Of a stretch of DNA of 45,953 nt, positions 16,378 to 25,999 are shown piece after piece. How positions within the stretch are numbered: the first letter of the stretch is position 1; every line of letters begins with the position of its first letter. Source of the stretch: Bacteroides sp. (GTDB lineage: Bacteria > Bacteroidota > Bacteroidia > Bacteroidales > Marinifilaceae); assembly GCA_021771575.1 (NCBI GenBank), contig JAETOX010000012.1:1-45953 (forward strand), read 5' to 3'. The translations under genes and the position numbers were made by a program. The notes beneath the pieces are model-generated. The model saw only the letters and a program-made list of their open reading frames with translations. It made no database searches and had not been told where the DNA came from.

Positions 16378-18702
16378 TCACTTCACTATAATCTCATCCA
16401 CAAACAAAAATCCGAGGTTCCCTCTTCCTCCGTGCCATTCCGGGATGTACCGTTCCGAGGGGGCGATCAGTTTCACATAGCGCGCTTTCACTGGCTCGAA
16501 GGTCAGACAGTGGGGATAGAGACCATTACGATCCTCCTGCTTCATTGCAGGATATTCTTCGGCAGCCACCCGGGTATACTCCACTCCGTCTGTCGAAATT
16601 TCAATGGCAAATGCCCTAGCATCGAAGATCCAATCGCCTTTTTCAACGCAAGTCGTAATTCCGGCAAAAGATATTTCTGTTGATTGCTGCAAATCTACCA
16701 CCGCTTCCATATCACTACCATAAAAACCGATCCAACGGCCAGTCTTATAGTTCGTATTTCCTTGCAAGCCGTCGACCAAAGTCGACGCTCCCTTAAAAGT
16801 ATATTGACAATGAAGAGGTTGTAACAATTGGACTGGCTTCAAGGTTGCCTTATTGAAACCGATTTTTTCCTCCAGGATGCGACTATTACCAGCAGGCCGG
16901 ATGGCCACTGCTTTAAAAGTGCAATCGTCACGAAGCTTCAACGGTTCGGTATATTTCGGCGAAGTGGAAGTCGGAACCGTACCGTCAAGAGTGTAATAAA
17001 AATCGCCGTCACAAACGGAAGATAAAGTCACATCTAAAGTCCCTTCAGACGTATTCGGGGTAAACTCTCCTCTCACGTCGAATACATGTTTGGCATAATT
17101 ATATCCATAAAGGTCATAAATCCGAAACATGTTTGGCATACGGGTCAGGAAATCTTCATAATTCTTCTGCTCCGGTTGCATCCATTGCACTTCCGCTAAA
17201 GCATCCATACGTGGTAAAACCATATATTCCACATGCTGGAAATTCAGTATATATTCTGTCCACAGGTTAGCCTGAGTACCGATGACAAATTTCTTCTCTT
17301 CTGCTGTCAAAAATTCCGGTACGGGATCGAAACTGTACACTTTTTCCAAAGGAACATACCCGCCAATAGCAAGCGGTTCTTTTTCCCGGTCATCGGTTTG
17401 ATAATAGTCGAAATAAAGATAGGATGTGGGCACCATAATCACATCGTGCTGCAATTTCACAGCCTTTACTCCTTCGTTGACACCCCTCCAAGCCATTACC
17501 GTGGCATTAGGAGCCAAACCGCCTTCCAGAATCTCATCCCAACCAATAATTTGCCGGCCGTGTTCGTTCAAAAATTTTTCCACTTCCGAGATAAAATAAC
17601 TCTGCAAGCGTTCTTCAGCCTTGTGCTGCTGATCAGCTTTCAAACCAAGTGCTTTGATTTTAGCCTGACATTCCGGGCAGGCTTCCCAACGGGTTTTCGG
17701 ACATTCATCCCCACCGACATGGATATATTCCGAGGGGAAAATTTCAATTAACTCGCTCAGTACCCCCTTCACGAATTCCAATGTTTTCGGATTACCGGCA
17801 CAAAGTACGTCCTCCGACACACCCCACATTTGCCACACCTCGTATGGCCCGCTAGTGCACCCCAAATCCGGATAAGCAGCCAACGCGCCTTGCATGTGCC
17901 CCGGCATGTCGATCTCCGGAATCACTGTAATATAACGGTCAGCAGCATAAGCCACAACCTCCCGTGCTTCCTCTTGGGTGTAAAATCCTCCATATGGAAT
18001 ACCGTCGTATTTCCCACTGTTCCGTCCGATTACCGTTTGCTTGCGCATCGAACCGACCGATGTCAGTTCCGGATATTTCTTAATTTCTATCCTCCAGCCC
18101 TGATCGTCTGTCAAATGCCAATGAAAACGGTTGATGTTGTGCAAGGCCAATAAATCGATATAACGCTTGATCGAATCCAGAGCAAAGAAGTGACGCCCGA
18201 CATCCAGCATCATACCCCGGTAAGCAAACCGGGGAGCATCATTCACCACTACCGGAGGCAAAAGCACTTTACCTTCTTTCACCACAGGCAGGGATTTTCG
18301 TAAGGTTTGTATTCCATAAAATATGCCGGCAGCCGACGGAGCCTGGATGACTACCTGCCGGTCGTCAACTTTCAAGCGATAAGCTTCCGGATTTTCATTC
18401 GCTAACCCCAATTGCAACACGATCGCTTTTTCACCTTCAGTGCCAGTTTCCACTGTCAACACCTTCCCTGTCGATTTTTTTACATACTGTGCCAAAAATT
18501 CGGCATTCCGTTTCATATCCGTATTCCCTTCCGGATAAAGAATTTTTACTTGCCGGTCTAAAACAAAAGGCTCCCCTTGCCCTAAGGTAATTTCCTGAGG
18601 TAAAGGTACTACCCGATAGTCTGCCGGTTCCTGCACCGAGGTACACGACAGCAACAAACCGGCTGTCAACGCCATTCCAATAGTAATAAATATTCTTTTC
18701 AT
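16378..18702 (-). CDS. Beta-N-acetylhexosaminidase, GH20 lipoprotein
   Basis: 774 residues. Lipoprotein signal with LLLSC (Cys20). A hexosaminidase-type N domain (~30-155) is followed by the GH20 barrel starting FAYRGMMLDVGRHFF. The catalytic pair D332-E333 is in HVGGDECPKTRW. The C-terminal third holds a chitobiase-like domain (DGDFYYTLDGTVP) and a discoidin/F5-8-like sugar-binding region. It removes terminal beta-linked GlcNAc/GalNAc outside the cytoplasm. It lies 26 bp downstream of the beta-mannosidase, so the two are likely one operon. Ends near a large inverted repeat. Confidence 0.93.
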   Translation of the reverse strand: MKRIFITIGMALTAGLLLSCTSVQEPADYRVVPLPQEITLGQGEPFVLDRQVKILYPEGNTDMKRNAEFLAQYVKKSTGKVLTVETGTEGEKAIVLQLGLANENPEAYRLKVDDRQVVIQAPSAAGIFYGIQTLRKSLPVVKEGKVLLPPVVVNDAPRFAYRGMMLDVGRHFFALDSIKRYIDLLALHNINRFHWHLTDDQGWRIEIKKYPELTSVGSMRKQTVIGRNSGKYDGIPYGGFYTQEEAREVVAYAADRYITVIPEIDMPGHMQGALAAYPDLGCTSGPYEVWQMWGVSEDVLCAGNPKTLEFVKGVLSELIEIFPSEYIHVGGDECPKTRWEACPECQAKIKALGLKADQQHKAEERLQSYFISEVEKFLNEHGRQIIGWDEILEGGLAPNATVMAWRGVNEGVKAVKLQHDVIMVPTSYLYFDYYQTDDREKEPLAIGGYVPLEKVYSFDPVPEFLTAEEKKFVIGTQANLWTEYILNFQHVEYMVLPRMDALAEVQWMQPEQKNYEDFLTRMPNMFRIYDLYGYNYAKHVFDVRGEFTPNTSEGTLDVTLSSVCDGDFYYTLDGTVPTSTSPKYTEPLKLRDDCTFKAVAIRPAGNSRILEEKIGFNKATLKPVQLLQPLHCQYTFKGASTLVDGLQGNTNYKTGRWIGFYGSDMEAVVDLQQSTEISFAGITTCVEKGDWIFDARAFAIEISTDGVEYTRVAAEEYPAMKQEDRNGLYPHCLTFEPVKARYVKLIAPSERYIPEWHGGRGNLGFLFVDEIIVK

Positions 18703-18728
18703 AAGTATCAGATATTGAATTAATTTCC

Positions 18729-21290
18729 TTAATGATAGGTTTCCCGCAATTGCCTTACACGCAAATTCAGTTTCCCTCCTTTTCTGAATTCCGGAGAGGT
18801 TATTTCGATTTTCCGCACTTCTCCTGGCAACAGATCGAAAAAATTATCGCTAAAACGTGCTCCCTGCACAGGTATCTCCAAAAAAAGATCCTTAGCCAAG
18901 GAATCAGAGGTTAAAACAACTTCACACGTACCGTCACACATTTGCGAACGGACTGACACATTTGCCAGAGGAAGCTCCAACTCTTTGGGTTTTGCAAAAA
19001 AATAAGGTTCCTCCACTATTTTTTGGCCCTTCCGGTCCCTCAGTGTCAAGAGTAAATAGGTCCATTTCTGCTGCTCCGGCGTCACCCATTCTGTGACATT
19101 TCCCTCCCACACCGGAATGGAAACATTCGCTTTCATTCCGGTTTTCAAGCAATGTTTACGTAATATTTTTCCCTTAAAATCACATAATTTCATTTCGAGG
19201 CTCAAATGCTTCGTATCCTCCGTTTTATCCGACATCAACCACAGCTGCAGACGATCCTCTTCCCGGTAAACATCCAGAGCAAGCGGTGCAAAAGCCCGAC
19301 GGGCTTGATAATGCAAAGCTTTCCAATTACCGTAATAATCAATTCCGGACCAAGAAACCACTGGCCAGCTATCGTTCAATTGCCAATATAATGTTCCCAT
19401 ACAATAAGGACGATTACGCCGATGGGCTTCCACCCCGTGTCGTATTCCCCGTCCCTGCATTACCAGACCGACATATACGAAATCCTCAAATTTTTCCGGT
19501 ATCCGATATTCCCGCTCCATATACGTACGGATCAAGTCATTCCCGATAGAGCTTTTCTGGTGGGCCGTCATCACTGCCGATTCGATTTGCCAGTCCTCGG
19601 GAGTAGCAAAAGCAGCGATCGTTTTCATCTCGGGAAACGACTGAAAACCGAATTCACTCATAAACCGGGGAATTTCTGCGTCCAGACTTTCGAAAGGTTT
19701 ACGTCCATACCATACCCCCCAATTATGACTATCGGCGATTTTCCAACTCTCCGAACGTCCCCAGTTCGCAAAATAAGGTGAACCGTGCATATAAAAACGA
19801 TCTGTATCCCATTGCTGCACACAATCGGGCAATAACTTCCGGAATAGCATATCATAGCCTTTCCGCATCTGCTCATATATTTCCGGTGTATATTTTTTAT
19901 TCCACCCCCAATACTGAATGCCTTCGAGGATCTCGTTGTTCCCGCACCACATAGCCAGACAGGCATGGTTACGCAAACGCCGGATATTATATTCGGCTTC
20001 AGCCTTCACCCGGGACAGAAAAACGGAATCATGCGGATAAGTGGTACAGGCGAACATAAAATCCTGCCAAATGAGAATCCCATTCTCATCAGCCAAATCG
20101 TAAAAACGATCGTCTTCGTACGAACCGCCACCCCACACCCGGATCATATTCATATTCGCGTCTTTGATATCCTGAAACAAAGCGTGATAACGTTCGGTCG
20201 TCATTGCCGGCAACAGGATGTCCCCGGGGATATAATTCGCCCCTTTGGCGAACATTGGAATACCGTTTACTTCAAAATAGAAGGTCTCGCCGGCTTCGTC
20301 CCGTTCTTTCACAACCCGTACTGTACGCAAACCGATACGCCGCTGACAATCAGCCAGCGTATCTCTACCGGCAATCACCCGGGCCGTAAACCGATACAAT
20401 ACCGGTTCTCCCCACCCATTAGGCATCCAACGCCGGGGGGACAAGATTTCCAGCGGCAGGGAAACCCGGTTAATCCCCTTTTTCAATATCACTTCTTGCC
20501 GAACTCTTTTCTCTGTTTCACCAGGCAAAGCATATCCAACCTCTACCACCACATTTTCTGCAACAAGTGCTACATATTGTAATTCCAAACGGCAATCCAG
20601 TTGAGCCGCCTCCTCCGTCAGAGCAAGCTGGCGAATATGGAAATCTTCTACTGCTACTTTGTTGTAATAATGCAAAGTTACCGGCCTCCAGATCCCACTT
20701 GTCACCATACGTATACCCCAATCCCAACCATAACTATAGGGCGCCTTCCGGGTAAACACACTCAATCGTTCCCGGCGATGGTCGTTATCGGCCGGATAAT
20801 CGAATCCGTTGGACTGCCATTGTGGTAAGGTCTGCCGGATCGGTGAACGAAAACAAATATGCAAACGATTAATTCCTTCGCGCAAAAGCGCTTTCACCGG
20901 AATTTTATACCCGACAAACATATTGTCGGCTTGTAAAATCAAAGCTCCGTTCAGATAAACATCGGCATACGTATCCAGCCCCTCAAAAGAAAGGACAGCC
21001 GCATCGCGTTGTAACTGTGCTGCAGTAACGGTAAAGGTGGTTTTATATTCCCAATCCTCATTCTCTACCCATTGGATTTCCTTTTCATTGGTACCATAAA
21101 ACGGGTTGGGTAACAAATGATGACGGAGCAAATCCCCATGAACGGTTCCTGGAACCTCTGCCGGTAACCATTTATCTGTCCCTGACTGCGAAAAAGACCA
21201 ATTTTCGTTTAACACCACCACCTCATCCCACTGGCCGTAGGCCCACATACAACAACATAAAAAGATCGGAAATAAAAACGCTTTCACCAT
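18729..21290 (-). CDS. Beta-mannosidase, GH2
   Basis: 853-residue secreted enzyme. Signal peptide up to about residue 19 (WAYG|QWD). GH2 sugar-binding domain with WLPAEVPGTVH and YGTNE, then an Ig-like domain and a TIM barrel. Acid/base E453 is in WCGNNE and the nucleophile E546 in FMSEFGFQ. The VHGDLL and NPFYGTNE motifs are characteristic of beta-mannosidases, not beta-galactosidases. Together with the GH20 gene it can take apart the Man-beta-1,4-GlcNAc core of N-glycans or similar linkages; this pairing is inferred from context. Confidence 0.92.
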   Translation of the reverse strand: MVKAFLFPIFLCCCMWAYGQWDEVVVLNENWSFSQSGTDKWLPAEVPGTVHGDLLRHHLLPNPFYGTNEKEIQWVENEDWEYKTTFTVTAAQLQRDAAVLSFEGLDTYADVYLNGALILQADNMFVGYKIPVKALLREGINRLHICFRSPIRQTLPQWQSNGFDYPADNDHRRERLSVFTRKAPYSYGWDWGIRMVTSGIWRPVTLHYYNKVAVEDFHIRQLALTEEAAQLDCRLELQYVALVAENVVVEVGYALPGETEKRVRQEVILKKGINRVSLPLEILSPRRWMPNGWGEPVLYRFTARVIAGRDTLADCQRRIGLRTVRVVKERDEAGETFYFEVNGIPMFAKGANYIPGDILLPAMTTERYHALFQDIKDANMNMIRVWGGGSYEDDRFYDLADENGILIWQDFMFACTTYPHDSVFLSRVKAEAEYNIRRLRNHACLAMWCGNNEILEGIQYWGWNKKYTPEIYEQMRKGYDMLFRKLLPDCVQQWDTDRFYMHGSPYFANWGRSESWKIADSHNWGVWYGRKPFESLDAEIPRFMSEFGFQSFPEMKTIAAFATPEDWQIESAVMTAHQKSSIGNDLIRTYMEREYRIPEKFEDFVYVGLVMQGRGIRHGVEAHRRNRPYCMGTLYWQLNDSWPVVSWSGIDYYGNWKALHYQARRAFAPLALDVYREEDRLQLWLMSDKTEDTKHLSLEMKLCDFKGKILRKHCLKTGMKANVSIPVWEGNVTEWVTPEQQKWTYLLLTLRDRKGQKIVEEPYFFAKPKELELPLANVSVRSQMCDGTCEVVLTSDSLAKDLFLEIPVQGARFSDNFFDLLPGEVRKIEITSPEFRKGGKLNLRVRQLRETYH

Positions 21291-21359
21291 TGTTTTTCGA
21301 TATATCGATTTTTATCATTTTTTTCGGTGAGTAAAAATATAAAATTCGGTGAACTTTTT

Positions 21360-21920
21360 TTACCAAGCTTCAACCTCTTTTTTTAAGATACTATAAACAT
21401 TTAAATCGGTATATTCACCCGTCACCAGTAATTCCCCCTCCCTTTCTCTCCCTTCCAAGGTGAAACCGAGCCGTTGGGGAATGGCATTACTGGGTTGGTT
21501 TCCAACGGCACAGCGGATTCGGATGCTGTTCATTCCTCTCTGACGCGTGGCCCATTGGCAAAGATGGCGCACACAACGGGTCATAACTCCTTGTCCCTGA
21601 TATTCGGGAATTAGCCAGTAGCCTATTTCCGTCCGGTGATTCAGGCGATCGGTCGTGACAAAACCGACTAACCCACAAAGTTCCGATCCATGTCCGATGA
21701 CAAAAACAAGATTTCGGTTTTCATAAGGAATGGCAAGCAAGGATGCAAGAAAAGCTTCTTCATCAGCTACGTCCTTCAACATATCAACAAAGGGTAGCCA
21801 AATGCGTAGATAACTACGGTTATCGTAAATAGTTTGCCAGATAATGGCAGCATCGGCCAGTGTGGCTTCACGAATAAAAAAATCGTCTCCGATCAAAGCA
21901 AAATATCCCTGTTTTTTCAT
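21360..21920 (-). CDS. GNAT family acetyltransferase (RimJ/RimL-like)
   Basis: 186 residues. GNAT fold with the acetyl-CoA motif YQGQGVMTR and the C-terminal block NQPSNAIPQRLGFTLEGRER typical of RimL-like enzymes that acetylate protein N termini or small molecules. The FIREATLADA start and the GYWL strand fit the family. Specific substrate unknown. Expressed alone; a minus-strand -7 box (TATATTTG) lies 31 bp upstream. Confidence 0.85.
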   Translation of the reverse strand: MKKQGYFALIGDDFFIREATLADAAIIWQTIYDNRSYLRIWLPFVDMLKDVADEEAFLASLLAIPYENRNLVFVIGHGSELCGLVGFVTTDRLNHRTEIGYWLIPEYQGQGVMTRCVRHLCQWATRQRGMNSIRIRCAVGNQPSNAIPQRLGFTLEGREREGELLVTGEYTDLNVYSILKKEVEAW

Positions 21921-21950
21921 ATTTGTTCACTTGGCGATAGACCAAGCAGA

Positions 21951-21958
21951 CAAATATA
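21951..21958 (-). promoter_or_regulatory. -7 box TATATTTG for the GNAT gene
   Basis: Exact minus-strand TAnnTTTG match, giving a ~25-nt leader before the ATG at 21920. No good -33 TTG was found. Confidence 0.5.
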
Positions 21959-22075
21959 TAAAATAAAAATTGGAGTTACTACCTATTAATAACCTCAAAA
22001 TAATACCTTAATAAAGAGTACTTAATTATATTTATTCTGTTTGCTACAAAGGAATAAATGAATCGAGGTCAAAAA

Positions 22076-22105
22076 TTGAAATTCAAAAATTATTTACTAC
22101 TTTCG
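22076..22105 (+). promoter_or_regulatory. Bacteroidetes-type promoter of the envelope operon
   Basis: TTG (22076-22078), 19-bp spacer, TACTTTCG (22098-22105; one mismatch to TAnnTTTG). This is the best full promoter in the window. The start would fall near 22112, about 20 nt before the lipoprotein ATG. Confidence 0.7.
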
Positions 22106-22132
22106 CCCGCATGATCCTAGAATAAGATAAAA

Positions 22133-22969
22133 ATGAGATTTTTTACCCCATTCATCCTTACTCTTTTATTGTATTCGTGTCAGCAGCACAAAAATCAGGA
22201 ACTCCCGGTTGCTCAGGTTTTCGAGAGCACACTCTACCGTTCCGAAATTGCCGACTTTGTTCCTCAGGGGACTCCTTCTACCGACAGTTTACTCATGGCC
22301 CAAAATTACATCCGGGATTGGGTTACCCAGAAATTACTGTTACATAAGGCAATCGAAAATTTATCCAGTGAAGAAATGAATATCCAAAAACAAGTGGAAG
22401 ATTACCGTACTTCTTTGCTGATCCACCAATACAAACAAAAATTAATTGCTCAACGGCTGGTAAACGATATCAGTGAAAATGAAATCGAGACTTATTATCA
22501 GGATAATGAAAGAAATTTTGTACTGGCCACTCCTATTGTTAAAGCGATCTTTTTCATTCTTCCTAAAAATGCTCCTAACTTGAAAGAAGTGAAAAAATGG
22601 TTTGCCTCCGACAAAGCTGAAGATCAGGAAAGTCTTGAAGAATATTGCCTGACCAATGCCCGTAAATATGATAAGTTCCAAAACAAATGGATAGAAGTAA
22701 AATATTTATTGAATCTGATACCTGGCAACTTTGATGTGCTGGAAAAAGAAATCTTGGTCAAGAAACATATTGAAAAAGATGATGATGAAAATTATTATTT
22801 CCTCTGCATTCAGGAAATGAAAAAGGAACAAACCATATCACCGCTAGATTATGTACGGGATGAAATCACTCTCATCTTGAAAAATAAAAAGAAACTTCAG
22901 TTTGAAAATGAACTGGAAAAACAAATTAATCAGGAAGGTATACGGAAAAAGTATGTAAAAATTTACTAA
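22133..22969 (+). CDS. SurA-like periplasmic lipoprotein, no PPIase domain seen
   Basis: 278 residues with a lipoprotein signal (LLLYSC, Cys ~16). The helical, charged body with NYIRDWVTQKLLLHKAI and NDISENEIETYYQDNERNFV resembles the chaperone segments of SurA/PrsA-type proteins, where the last motif leads into the parvulin domain. A clear parvulin domain is not visible. Located 84 bp upstream of a full SurA-like protein, so I infer a role as an outer-membrane-protein chaperone helper. First gene of the operon. Confidence 0.65.
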   Translation: MRFFTPFILTLLLYSCQQHKNQELPVAQVFESTLYRSEIADFVPQGTPSTDSLLMAQNYIRDWVTQKLLLHKAIENLSSEEMNIQKQVEDYRTSLLIHQYKQKLIAQRLVNDISENEIETYYQDNERNFVLATPIVKAIFFILPKNAPNLKEVKKWFASDKAEDQESLEEYCLTNARKYDKFQNKWIEVKYLLNLIPGNFDVLEKEILVKKHIEKDDDENYYFLCIQEMKKEQTISPLDYVRDEITLILKNKKKLQFENELEKQINQEGIRKKYVKIY

Positions 22970-23053
22970 ACTCTTTTTATCTTTCTCCGTTTTAAATAAA
23001 AAATAGTAGTTTAGAGGGCTCAAAATGCCTATATAAAAAACAATTTGATACAC

Positions 23054-24394
23054 ATGAAAAAGTATTTATTATTGCTTATTTTATCTTTTCAATTCGGATA
23101 CATTTTTGCACAAAAAAATGTAGTCGATAAGATTATCGCTATCGTAGGAGAGGAAATCATTCTGAAATCGGATATTGAGAATGCCTATTTGCAACAACAA
23201 GGCCAGGGCATCGTTTCTTCTTCTCCAGATTATAAGGCTGAATTACTAGAAAACCAGTTGATCCAAAAACTGTTGATGGCCCAAGCTCAGATCGACAGTA
23301 TTTCGGTGACCGAGGATCAGGTGGAAAATGCCGTTGCCGGTCAGGTAGAATATTTTATAAGCAATATCGGTTCTCAGGAGCGGTTGGAACAATATTTCGG
23401 AAAACCGCTGGAACAGATCAAAGACGATATGAGGAGGCCGCTTCGAGAGCAATTGATCACCGAGCAAATGCGGCAGAAGATCGTAGAAAAAATCCGGATA
23501 ACTCCTTCCGAAGTGAGAAATTATTTCAAAAAAATACCCAAAGACTCCTTACCCGAAATGCCTGACCGTTACGAATTACAGCAAATTGTTTTACGTCCTA
23601 ACATCGGTGACGCAGAGAAAGCAAGAATCCGGGAACTTCTCCGTACTTATCGGGATCAGATTCTTAAAGGAGAAAAAACATTCAACACACTGGCAGTACT
23701 GTATTCCGAAGACGGATATTCGGCCGCTCGTGGTGGAGAATTAGGATATATGTCTAAAAAAGACCTTGACCCGGCATTTGCAGAAGCAGCTTTCAGTCTG
23801 AAACCCGGTAAGATATCCAAAATCGTCGAGTCGGAATATGGTTTTCATATTATTCAGTTGATAGACCGTCAAGGAGAAAAAATCAATGTCCGCCATATCC
23901 TGCTTCAACCGAAAATTTCGGATGAAGAAAAAGAGGAAGCTTTGAATCGTCTTGACACAATCCGTCAATACATTAACGAAGGCAAGATGTCTTTTGAGGA
24001 AGCAGCGTATTATTTTTCAACTGATAAAAAAACAAAAAATAACGGTGGATTGTTTGCCGATCCGCGCACCTCAGAAGCACGGATTGCTCGGGCAGATATT
24101 CCCGGTGAAATGGCCCGGGTTGTCAATGGTATGAAAACAGGCGAAATATCCGAACCTTTCATCACGCATACCGACGGACGAGAGGAATATAAAATCGTTA
24201 AAATTAAAGCTTTTTATCCCCATCACAAAGCCAATCTCGATGATGACTGGCAAAATTTCGAACTGATGTTGCAGGAAGAAAAACAGCTGGAAAAGCTGGA
24301 AAAATGGGTAAAAGAAAAACAAGCTGTCACTTATATCCATATCGACGATAGCTTTAAAAATGCAAAATTCCGCTACGACGGCTGGATCAAATAA
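23054..24394 (+). CDS. SurA-like peptidyl-prolyl isomerase / chaperone
   Basis: 446 residues. Signal peptide to about FAQ, then the SurA N domain (VDKIIAIVGEEIILKSDIE), followed by two parvulin-like domains: one around YELQQIVLRP...GGELGYMSKKDLDPAFAEAAFSL, the other starting NVRHILLQPKISDEEK and containing NGGLFADPR. It should escort outer membrane proteins through the periplasm. ATG 23054 chosen; the TTG 9 bp upstream is in frame but less likely. Followed 18 bp later by the OstA-like gene, so protein and LPS assembly functions are linked here. Confidence 0.9.
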   Translation: MKKYLLLLILSFQFGYIFAQKNVVDKIIAIVGEEIILKSDIENAYLQQQGQGIVSSSPDYKAELLENQLIQKLLMAQAQIDSISVTEDQVENAVAGQVEYFISNIGSQERLEQYFGKPLEQIKDDMRRPLREQLITEQMRQKIVEKIRITPSEVRNYFKKIPKDSLPEMPDRYELQQIVLRPNIGDAEKARIRELLRTYRDQILKGEKTFNTLAVLYSEDGYSAARGGELGYMSKKDLDPAFAEAAFSLKPGKISKIVESEYGFHIIQLIDRQGEKINVRHILLQPKISDEEKEEALNRLDTIRQYINEGKMSFEEAAYYFSTDKKTKNNGGLFADPRTSEARIARADIPGEMARVVNGMKTGEISEPFITHTDGREEYKIVKIKAFYPHHKANLDDDWQNFELMLQEEKQLEKLEKWVKEKQAVTYIHIDDSFKNAKFRYDGWIK

Positions 24395-24412
24395 AGCTAG
24401 TAAAAGAGAAAT

Positions 24413-25921
24413 ATGAAAAATCGGATTATGCGATTGAAGATTTTATCTCTATTTATTTTCTTTTTTGGAATGACGTTTTCCTCTCAGGCACAACAGAAAA
24501 CAGTCATTCAGATTCTCAATTCCGATAGCCTCATCCCCAATCTGAAAACCAATATGAATCGGTTGCTGGGGAATGTCAAACTAAAGCATAACGACATGCT
24601 GATGTTCTGCGATAGTTTGTATAATTATCCCGACAGCAATTATGTCGAGGCATTCGGAAATGTCCACATCATTCAAAATGATACGCTGAATTTATGGGGA
24701 GATTTCATGACATACAATGGAAATACCGAACAAGCTAAGGTCCGGGAAAACGTAATCATGCAGGATCCACAAATCACCCTTACTACCAATTTTCTCGATT
24801 ACAACGCAGCCGACCGGATCGGATATTATTTTAATGGTGGCACGATTAAAGACAAAGTAAATACCTTGGTCAGTGATGTCGGTTATTATTATGTCCCGAT
24901 CAATGAAATGTTTTTCAAAGATAGTGTAAGAGTGTACACCCCCGACTACACGATGTATTCGGATACCATGAAATATCAAACCGAAACCAAAGTTATCACC
25001 ATTCTGGGCCCCACTACGATTGTCGGCGACAACCGGACGTTGTATTCAGAAGAAGGCTGGTATAACTCCATTACGGGACACGCGGAACTTTATAAAAACA
25101 ATCGTTTAGCCTATAACGAATACTGGGGTATCGCCGATACCTTGGTAGTTGATAGTGTGACCAATACGGCGGTTATGCATCAGAATATCCACTTATACGA
25201 TACTGTTAATCAGGTTATCGTACAGGGAAACTATGGTGAAGTATTAAAAAATAACGAGTATGCGTTTGTTACCCGTCAAGCGATGCTCACCCTGATCGGA
25301 CAAACGGATTCGCTGTTTGTACATGGCGATACCCTCTCTGTCAGCAAAGATTCGCTTGGCAATAACGTAATGAAGGCCTATCATCATACTAAATTTTTCA
25401 ATCCAGAATTGCAAGGCAGATGCGATTCTATGGTTTTCCTGGTAGCCGATTCCACGGTTTATCTGTATAAAGAGCCTATCGTATGGGCTAGCGGCAATCA
25501 AATGACTGCCGAAGATATTAGTATGCACATGAAAAATAATCAGGTTGATCAGTTTCACCTGAATACGCGGGCAATGATCGTCAATCCGCTGGATTCAACC
25601 AAATACAATCAGATTAAAGGACGAAAAATGACCGGATATATCCGGAATAATGAATTGTATTTCGTATATGTCGACGGAAATGGCGAAGTACTTTATTATC
25701 CAGACGATAAGGGCGTGATTATCGGCTTGAACAAAACTATCAGTTCCAATATCAAAATTTTTCTGGAAGACAAAAAGGTGGTGGATATCGTCTTTATCAA
25801 TAAACCGGAAGGAACTTTGAATCCCCTGTTTCTTGTCAAACCGGAAGATCGGTTTTTAAAAGACTTTCATTGGTATATCGACTTGAAACCTTTGCGCAAA
25901 GAAGATATTTTCCTGGAATAG
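24413..25921 (+). CDS. OstA/LptA-like LPS transport protein (OstA_2 type)
   Basis: 502 residues with a signal peptide (cleavage near SQAQ). The body is a long run of beta strands of the LptA/LptD N-terminal (OstA) type, with repeated phrases such as MLMFCDSLYNYPDSNYVEAFGNVHI and LYSEEGWYNSITGHAELYKNNR. No membrane barrel is evident. Expected in the periplasm, bridging LPS to the outer membrane. Third gene of the lipoprotein-SurA-OstA operon, closed by a strong terminator. Confidence 0.85.
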   Translation: MKNRIMRLKILSLFIFFFGMTFSSQAQQKTVIQILNSDSLIPNLKTNMNRLLGNVKLKHNDMLMFCDSLYNYPDSNYVEAFGNVHIIQNDTLNLWGDFMTYNGNTEQAKVRENVIMQDPQITLTTNFLDYNAADRIGYYFNGGTIKDKVNTLVSDVGYYYVPINEMFFKDSVRVYTPDYTMYSDTMKYQTETKVITILGPTTIVGDNRTLYSEEGWYNSITGHAELYKNNRLAYNEYWGIADTLVVDSVTNTAVMHQNIHLYDTVNQVIVQGNYGEVLKNNEYAFVTRQAMLTLIGQTDSLFVHGDTLSVSKDSLGNNVMKAYHHTKFFNPELQGRCDSMVFLVADSTVYLYKEPIVWASGNQMTAEDISMHMKNNQVDQFHLNTRAMIVNPLDSTKYNQIKGRKMTGYIRNNELYFVYVDGNGEVLYYPDDKGVIIGLNKTISSNIKIFLEDKKVVDIVFINKPEGTLNPLFLVKPEDRFLKDFHWYIDLKPLRKEDIFLE

Positions 25922-25943
25922 CTTCAGTCTGTTTCATGTCCAA

Positions 25944-25979
25944 AAAAAATTCAAGGAAGTAAATTTCCTTGAATTTTTT
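25944..25979. terminator. Bidirectional terminator
   Basis: AAAAAATTCAAGGAA pairs perfectly with TTCCTTGAATTTTTT around a 6-nt loop, with A and T runs on the two sides. It serves the OstA operon and the converging gene ending at 26000. Confidence 0.9.
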
Positions 25980-25999
25980 ATTTATAAATTTCTCTAAAT

